Shown: one piece after another, positions 59,006 to 64,000 of the stretch | How the letters are laid out: each line of letters opens with the position of its first letter | How positions within the stretch are numbered: position 1 is the first letter of the stretch | From: Spongilla lacustris | Lineage: Eukaryota; Porifera; Demospongiae; Spongillida; Spongillidae | Direction of reading: 5' to 3' | Assembly: GCA_949361645.1 (NCBI GenBank) | Contig: OX442428.1 | Span: 7,414,964 to 7,478,963 of the forward strand | DNA: 64,000 nucleotides | Notes under the pieces: model-generated | Seen by the model: only the letters and a program-made list of their open reading frames with translations | Databases searched by the model: none | What the model was told of the DNA's origin: nothing | Made by a program: the position numbers and the translations under genes

Positions 59006-61750
59006 TTATGTAGTATGTGATCCATATGCAGTGTTTGTATTCATCTCCATGACACCTCCTTTCATCTTCTTATTAGTGCCCACCTCATCATACACAGTGG
59101 CAGGATCAGCAGGTGAACTTGGTTTGTATGATTCTTTGGACCTTCTTGAAATGTAGCAGAGAACAGAAGCCACCAACACTCCAAGAGAGAAGGACACCAC
59201 AAAGGTGACAGAGACTGATACACCAACTGCTGTACCAACTGCAGCTGTGCATGTGTCAGCTGCCATCATTGATGGACCTGAAGGGTTGGGTACATTAGTG
59301 GACCTGAAGGGTTGGGTACATTAGTGGACTTGAAGGGTTGGGTACATTAGTAGACCTGAAGGGTTGGGTACATTAGTGGACCTGAAGGGTTGGGTACATT
59401 AGTGGACCTGAAGGGTTGGGTACATTAGTGGACCTGAAGGGTTGGGTACATTAGTGGACCTGAAGGGTTGGGTACATTAGTGGACCTGAAGGGTTGGGTA
59501 CATTATTGGACCTGAAGGGTTGGGTACATTAGTGGATCTGAAGGGTTGGGTACAATAGTGGACTTGAAGGGTTGGGTACATTAGTGAACCTGAAGGGTTG
59601 GGTACAATAGTGGACCTGAAGGGTTGGGTACATTAGTGGACCTGAAGGGTTGGGTACAATAGTGTATAACAAATGCAGAGGGCCTGTAAGACATGAGTAT
59701 GGACCAATCAAAATATGCAATGTACTAGTAAGGCATCTAGTCAACTTGTTATTATAATGGAAATGAAGATAGAAAAAGTTATTGTAAGAATGATAATTTT
59801 ATAAACATAAAATATATAGGTATGTAGTGATTACAGTTGTGGTAAACAGATAAATAGATTTGCACTACTACTCAATATAACCTCTGGTCAGCTCTCCCTA
59901 ATGCTCCCCTTAATTAACTGAAGCAACATTTCCAGATGGATGATGGCTACAGACTAGAGACTAGAGAATAGCTGGCCTAGGTGAGGTATGGAACATACCT
60001 TACAAGTTGCAACATGAATGTGAATGTTAAGGCCAAACAATTTTGGATTGCAATGGGCAAGAAAAGGTGACATGGAAAAAGCAATATCTGAAAGTTCTTG
60101 ATGTTAATGCCCCATGGATGATATCATAACAGCTGAGGCCATGAGTGGCAAGGTGATCAACCTCTGATGATTGTGGGTGATCCCCCCACACCCACCCTTG
60201 CTTAAGCGTGCAGTAAAACTAAACATGGAGATAGGCCTACATGTACAGAGATTGTCATGTTTTTAAACAGTTTTTGTTCAATGTTTCAGTTAATGTCATG
60301 TTTTTAATTGTGATATTTGTTCTATATCAACATGTTTATTGTTTACTAATCTAACCTGGTGTGCTTGTAGAGGAAGTGGTTGGAGCTGAAATGGTGAGTG
60401 GAGATGCAATAAAGGAAGTGGATAGAGCTACAATCACAGAAGTGGTTGGAGATGCAGCAAAGGAAGTGTGTGGAGCTGCAGTAATGGAGGAAGTGAATAG
60501 AGCTGTAGTAGAGGAAATGTTTGTAGCTGCAATAGAGGAAGTAGTTGCAGTAATGGAGGAAGTGAATAGAGCTGTAGTAGAGGAAATGTTTGTAGCTGCA
60601 ATAGAGGAAGCAGTTGCTGTAATAGAGGAAATGTTTGTAGCTGCAACAGAGGAGTTCGAAGTGGTTGATATAATGGAGGAAGTGGATGGAGCTGCAACAG
60701 AGGAATTGGATGGAGCTGCAACAGAGGAATTGGAAGGAGATGTAATTATGTATAATAGTATTGGGTATAATTTTCTTTGCCAGAACTGGTGTTTCCCCCT
60801 ATTAGTATAAACATTCAAGCTTCACCCTGCACTGTGCCTTTTATCATTTATGAATCAGCCGGCCGGCCCCCTGCTAGGTCCCCTACCATGCCTGTAGTAT
60901 GAGGCCAGGACTACTCAGTAGCGGATCCAGGGGGGGGGGGGGACACAACGGGCCCGTGCGGCCGTGCCCCCCCCCCGCGAGGGTCCCGCCCCTACGTATA
61001 CACGTACATGTACGGCTATGTGTACGCGAACATATACAAACGCAGCGCAGAGATATAGCTACGGCAGAAATGAATGACAGGGCCAAGTATGAATATGATT
61101 GCTTATATCGCGACGTAATAGCATTCGGCTCTACAATACAAGTACAGGCAAAAGGTATGTTACATTATCCGGTCGTTTAGCGTATGTTATTCAATTTTCC
61201 CTCTAGAGAGCATATCGAAAAATACCAAAAACCGAGCATAACCCCAAAATTAGCTCATACATATCCGTGGAGGCAAATAAAGCAATTAACGCCCACGCGT
61301 CATGTGACCATATGAAAAAGGTAGTATTTCATTTTCTAAACGAATAAACGGTGAGTTCAACTTCAGTATATGTGCTATCAACGGCGATGCATCAGCGCAT
61401 TGAACATATACCGGCTGAGCTCTTGATCTCTGTCGCTCCCCAGCCTCGATCAGTAACCGCCTACTACTTCACCCCACCCATTGCCACACCCTCGCCGGTG
61501 CCCCCCCCCCCCCCTCCCTCCCAAATCCCGGATCCGCCACTGCTACTAGCCTACTGCATATCTGCACACACTATTCAAACTGTACGACGTACATGTATCT
61601 TGAGAGTCAGCAGCTACCGCTGCACATGCAATCGTCACAAGGGCGACCAGCTGTGCCGATTGGAGATGGAGAGAAGAAAGCTGAGTCAGACACGAAGGAT
61701 GCGGCCCTCATAACCGCAATGCTGAAACTTACCCACAGCTTGAGCGCCAT
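59006..61750 (-). CDS. Gene C': paralogue of gene C lacking the 7-residue-repeat exon
   Basis: The final exon 59006-59277 encodes the same TM and tail as gene C with a few changes (SYKPSSPADP for SYKPSSHADP, NKKMKGG for NKKMTGG, end GSHTT). The stalk exon (left end 60356, to about 60780) encodes Ser/Thr/Ala repeats (NISSITATASSIAATNIS) ending STP at donor GTTAGA. The 7-residue-repeat exon is gone but, being phase 1 to 1, its loss keeps the frame: STP|GPSMM. The short exon-like element with GTAAGT is at 61733-61750. No signal peptide or ectodomain exon was found before the hAT element at 62.6 kb. Confidence 0.6.
59274..59662. repeat. 26-bp splice-acceptor minisatellite, 15 units
   Basis: Same unit as 38878-40408. 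First to last unit start is 364 bp, exactly 14 periods. It abuts the gene C' TM exon. Confidence 0.95.
60916..61542. mobile_element. 627-bp TIR element with CTACT target-site duplication
   Basis: Left end CAGTAGCGGATCCAGG, right end inverted CAGTGGCGGATCCGGGATTT. CTACT flanks both sides (60911-60915 and 61543-61547). The related sequences at 23131-23150 and near 42574 lack the insert and show one CTACT, which are empty sites. Poly-G/C lies just inside both ends. No transposase was seen. Confidence 0.85.
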
Positions 61751-61812
61751 CGACAGAATCAACTGACCCAAGAAATAGAAAGTATTAACTGTAATATTTG
61801 ACGACTGCATGA

Positions 61813-61824
61813 CCGTTTATATAA
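61813..61824 (-). promoter_or_regulatory. TATA-like box in the duplicated 5' module
   Basis: TTATATAAACGG on the gene strand, about 63 bp before the ATG at 61750. It is conserved in position in gene C's module. Confidence 0.35.
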
Positions 61825-61936
61825 GCACATTTTTGTGTATTCTTTTAAGAAGTGTACACTCCCGTGAGTATATTCATATGCTAGCTGCATATCATGTGCT
61901 ATGTTCAGCAGAACAGGAAAAGAAACGGAAGCACTT

Positions 61937-62200
61937 ACTGTAGCAGCTGTTGAAGAAAGACGTGCTTCATTTACACCTTTTGTAGCCGGTTTCTGTGGAT
62001 GGGGTCTTGGGTCATGATGCACAACACCTGATCAAGCGCCTATGTGACCAAATTGCAACGAAGTGGGAGAAGTCACATTCTGAAGTAATGGTATGGGTTC
62101 GTGCTAGAATAGCTTTTGCTATTTTTACCTTTGCAGTGCTTGCGTGAATCTAGGGTTAAATGGAGAAGTGGACATGGTATGGAGGACGGAGCAGGCCTAC
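61937..62200 (+). mobile_element. Retroelement pol C-terminal fragment, frameshifted
   Basis: The plus strand reads TVAAVEERRASFTPFVAG and, in shifted frames, HLIKRLCDQIATKWEKSHSE, VMVWVRARIAFAIF and LGLNGEVDM. Same family as 43089-43440. Confidence 0.5.
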
Positions 62201-62576
62201 CCCATTTTCCTTGATGTCACTGTGGTTTTACAAGTGTTCATTTCACAGAAGTATTTTTGTCTAAGTGTGCATGTGTATTTAATTGCTTGTTGAACTAAAA
62301 TATATTATACAATGCTGTGTCCGTATGTATACCCAGTGATGCCGCGGCCAGCTTTATTCGATACGGTCACGTTCCCGGCTGGCCGTACTTCCACTAAACG
62401 GTCACGTTCACGGTCACTAACAAGACCGTGTATTGTTTATACGGTCACGATGACGGCTGGCCGTCAAGCCGCCAAATTGTAATACGGCTAACGGTCAACA
62501 CTTGCTAGTTATTAAAACCCTCAACGAATTTAATAGCTAGTTATAACAGTTGAACGTGCACAAAATCAAAACCTAA

Positions 62577-63981
62577 TTATTTAAAACCTTTGTTGCAACG
62601 CAAAAACAACACTGATTCAAGCCTTTCAGGATCCATCCGCCATCTTTTTCTTTCCACAATTATTTTCATCTGGGAGAAGACTCTCTCTGAAGGAGCACTG
62701 GACGCAGGTATAGCCAGATCTTTGCGAGCCAGTTTAGCAATGTTAGGAAATTTTTCTTCATTATCACTCCACCATTCCATTATGTTATTCACCCTCCAAT
62801 TAGTCATAGGCAATGACATGTACTCCCTGAATTCGTCCATCAACCTTTCCCTCAAACTTTTGGCCATCACTGCCCCTCCATCTTCTATGACATCATGCTG
62901 CTGTGTAAAAATAAAAACAACCCAGATTGATGTGAACTACTGTAAATGCATGTCTTACTACAAACCTCAAAGTCAAAGAATGAATCCAGAGCGATTGTAT
63001 GCACAGTGTTCTCCCCTGAAGATTCCCCTATATTTGCTGTATCTGCATCAGCCACATTCATAAGCTCATCCACAAATTGCTCTATAGCTTCTTGCTTGTC
63101 TCGAGCAGGCAACCAACTGAGGTTCTTGTGTCCAGGATGCACAAGTGCAGCATCAGTTAAGAGGGCTAACGACAGGTTAAAACGTTTTTTAAAACCATCT
63201 TTGATACTGGCGTAGCAATCGAAGACCTCCTTCGGTAAATCCTTCCATAACACAACATCTAAATGCGGTAAGAAGGGATTTAAAATTTCATAAAATGGTG
63301 TTAAATTCTTAAAATAATGCACATGCATCATTCATGCCTACATATTTATATGCGTTTTATGCATACATAAGTATACCTAAATTCCATGAGGTTGGTGGAC
63401 CTCGCATTTCAAGTGCAACATTAAGAGTAGTCACCTATCTGGATATACTGCACAGAGTAGGGTACTTCTCCCCCTCAAAAAATACTGACATCTCTCTTAA
63501 TGGCTTCAAAAGCTGGCACTATATAAGAAAAACACATAATCATCCTACTTAGAGAGACACACACTTGACATAATTCCTGACCAGTTGCTTTGCTGATGCC
63601 CATTGTCGTTCACTAAGAGTGGGAGAGATGTTGAACTCCCTGCACACTTCCATTATAAATGGCTTTAACCCTAAGCACCGCTCCAACATGTAATATGTTG
63701 AATTCCACCGGGTTGTTACATCTTTGATTAGAGTAAGAGCCACAGAATGAGGAAACAAATTGACACCATCTCTTTCATCTATGAAAAAAAAACATAAATT
63801 CACTGTAGCCAATGAAACTCCCCAACACACCATCTGTCAAAAGGTCCAACATATCTTTGTCAGCTTTGATCTTCGTCTTTTGTAATCGCTTGAGATGTTC
63901 TAAACGTTGAGAACTATTCCTTATTGAGTTTGTCACGTCACGGAACAGTTGGATAAAGTCACGTGTTTGATGATTTGGAAC
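62577..63981 (-). mobile_element. hAT-type transposase gene, C-terminal part (5' end beyond the right edge)
   Basis: Exons: 63831-63981 (HQTRDFIQLFRDVTNSIRNS), 63565-63778 (LIKDVTTRWNSTYYMLERC, the RNase-H-like core), 62966-about 63320 (FYEILNPFLPHLDVVLWKDL, LSLALLTDAALVHPGHKNL) and 62577-62900 (QHDVIEDGG, then IPASSAPSERVFSQMKII, the hATC dimerisation block, ending CNKGFK and TAA). Introns of 52 and 65 bp have GT/AG and fit phase. The join of 63565 to 63320 does not fit phase with the obvious acceptor (TTTTAAG), so the gene may be damaged there. It resembles ZBED/hAT transposases. Confidence 0.8.
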
Positions 63982-64000
63982 CTGCAAAATAGATAAATTA

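Larger units (their letters stand above)
57785..61885. repeat. Segmental duplication block, copy 2 (contains gene C')
   Basis: It is collinear with 37317-42950. The 26-bp array is shortened to 15 units. There is extra sequence at 59664-60095, a deletion of about 1.1 kb corresponding to 40475-41600, and a 627-bp transposon at 60916-61542. Confidence 0.9.

Overview
The window is animal genomic DNA, most likely from a sponge. Every confident host gene lies on the minus strand and is cut into short exons with GT-AG introns. The products are modular surface receptors built from Ig-like, FN3 and sushi modules, Ser/Thr-rich stalks and single transmembrane segments. Introns are packed with minisatellites, poly-C/G runs, LINE fragments and MITEs. 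No rRNA, tRNA, CRISPR array or bacterial-style operon was seen. The sponge assignment is an inference from gene style, not a species match. Intron boundaries were placed by eye from splice motifs and then tested by requiring reading phase to agree from exon to exon.

Layout. 1-2564: gene A, the 5' part of a receptor (signal peptide, Ig, FN3 modules, sushi) that runs off the left edge. 4000-10300: a cluster of LINE copies with reverse transcriptase, a CCHC zinc finger and a restriction-like endonuclease, each bounded by (TTA)n. 11491-34746: gene B, a complete 22-exon receptor protein tyrosine phosphatase of about 1337 residues: signal peptide, Ig, FN3, Ig, FN3, Ser/Thr stalk, TM, an active phosphatase domain ([13 protein letters not shown]) and a degenerate second one. 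Nearly every intron of its 3' half holds its own minisatellite. 34900-37300: LINE debris, a triple GC-rich hairpin and a 36-bp repeat.

37300-42900: gene C, a stalk/TM/short-tail protein. 42900-48300: mostly transposon remains, including a foldback MITE and a TIR element. 48350-50899: three exons of a ricin-type beta-trefoil gene. 51752-54637: gene D, a receptor with signal peptide, Ig, two FN3 and TM. 56650-57640: a Ty3/gypsy integrase scrap and an inverted copy of the ricin gene's 3' end. 57652-57760: a perfect 109-bp palindrome. 57785-61885: a second copy of the gene C block (gene C'), with one exon lost and a transposon gained. 62577-64000: an intron-containing hAT transposase that runs off the right edge.

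The receptor genes share a phase-1/phase-1 module grammar, so their Ig, FN3 and stalk exons can be duplicated or dropped without a frameshift. A tandem FN3 exon duplication and the loss of a whole stalk exon between genes C and C' show this. The most unusual signal is that several minisatellites appear to be amplified splice junctions. A 26-bp unit carrying a branchpoint-like motif, pyrimidine tract and 3' splice site is repeated 59 times before the gene C membrane exon and 15 times in its paralogue. A 26-bp array in gene B resembles its own 5' splice junction. A run of about 730 bp of homopyrimidine forms the 3' splice-site tract before the exon of the second phosphatase loop.
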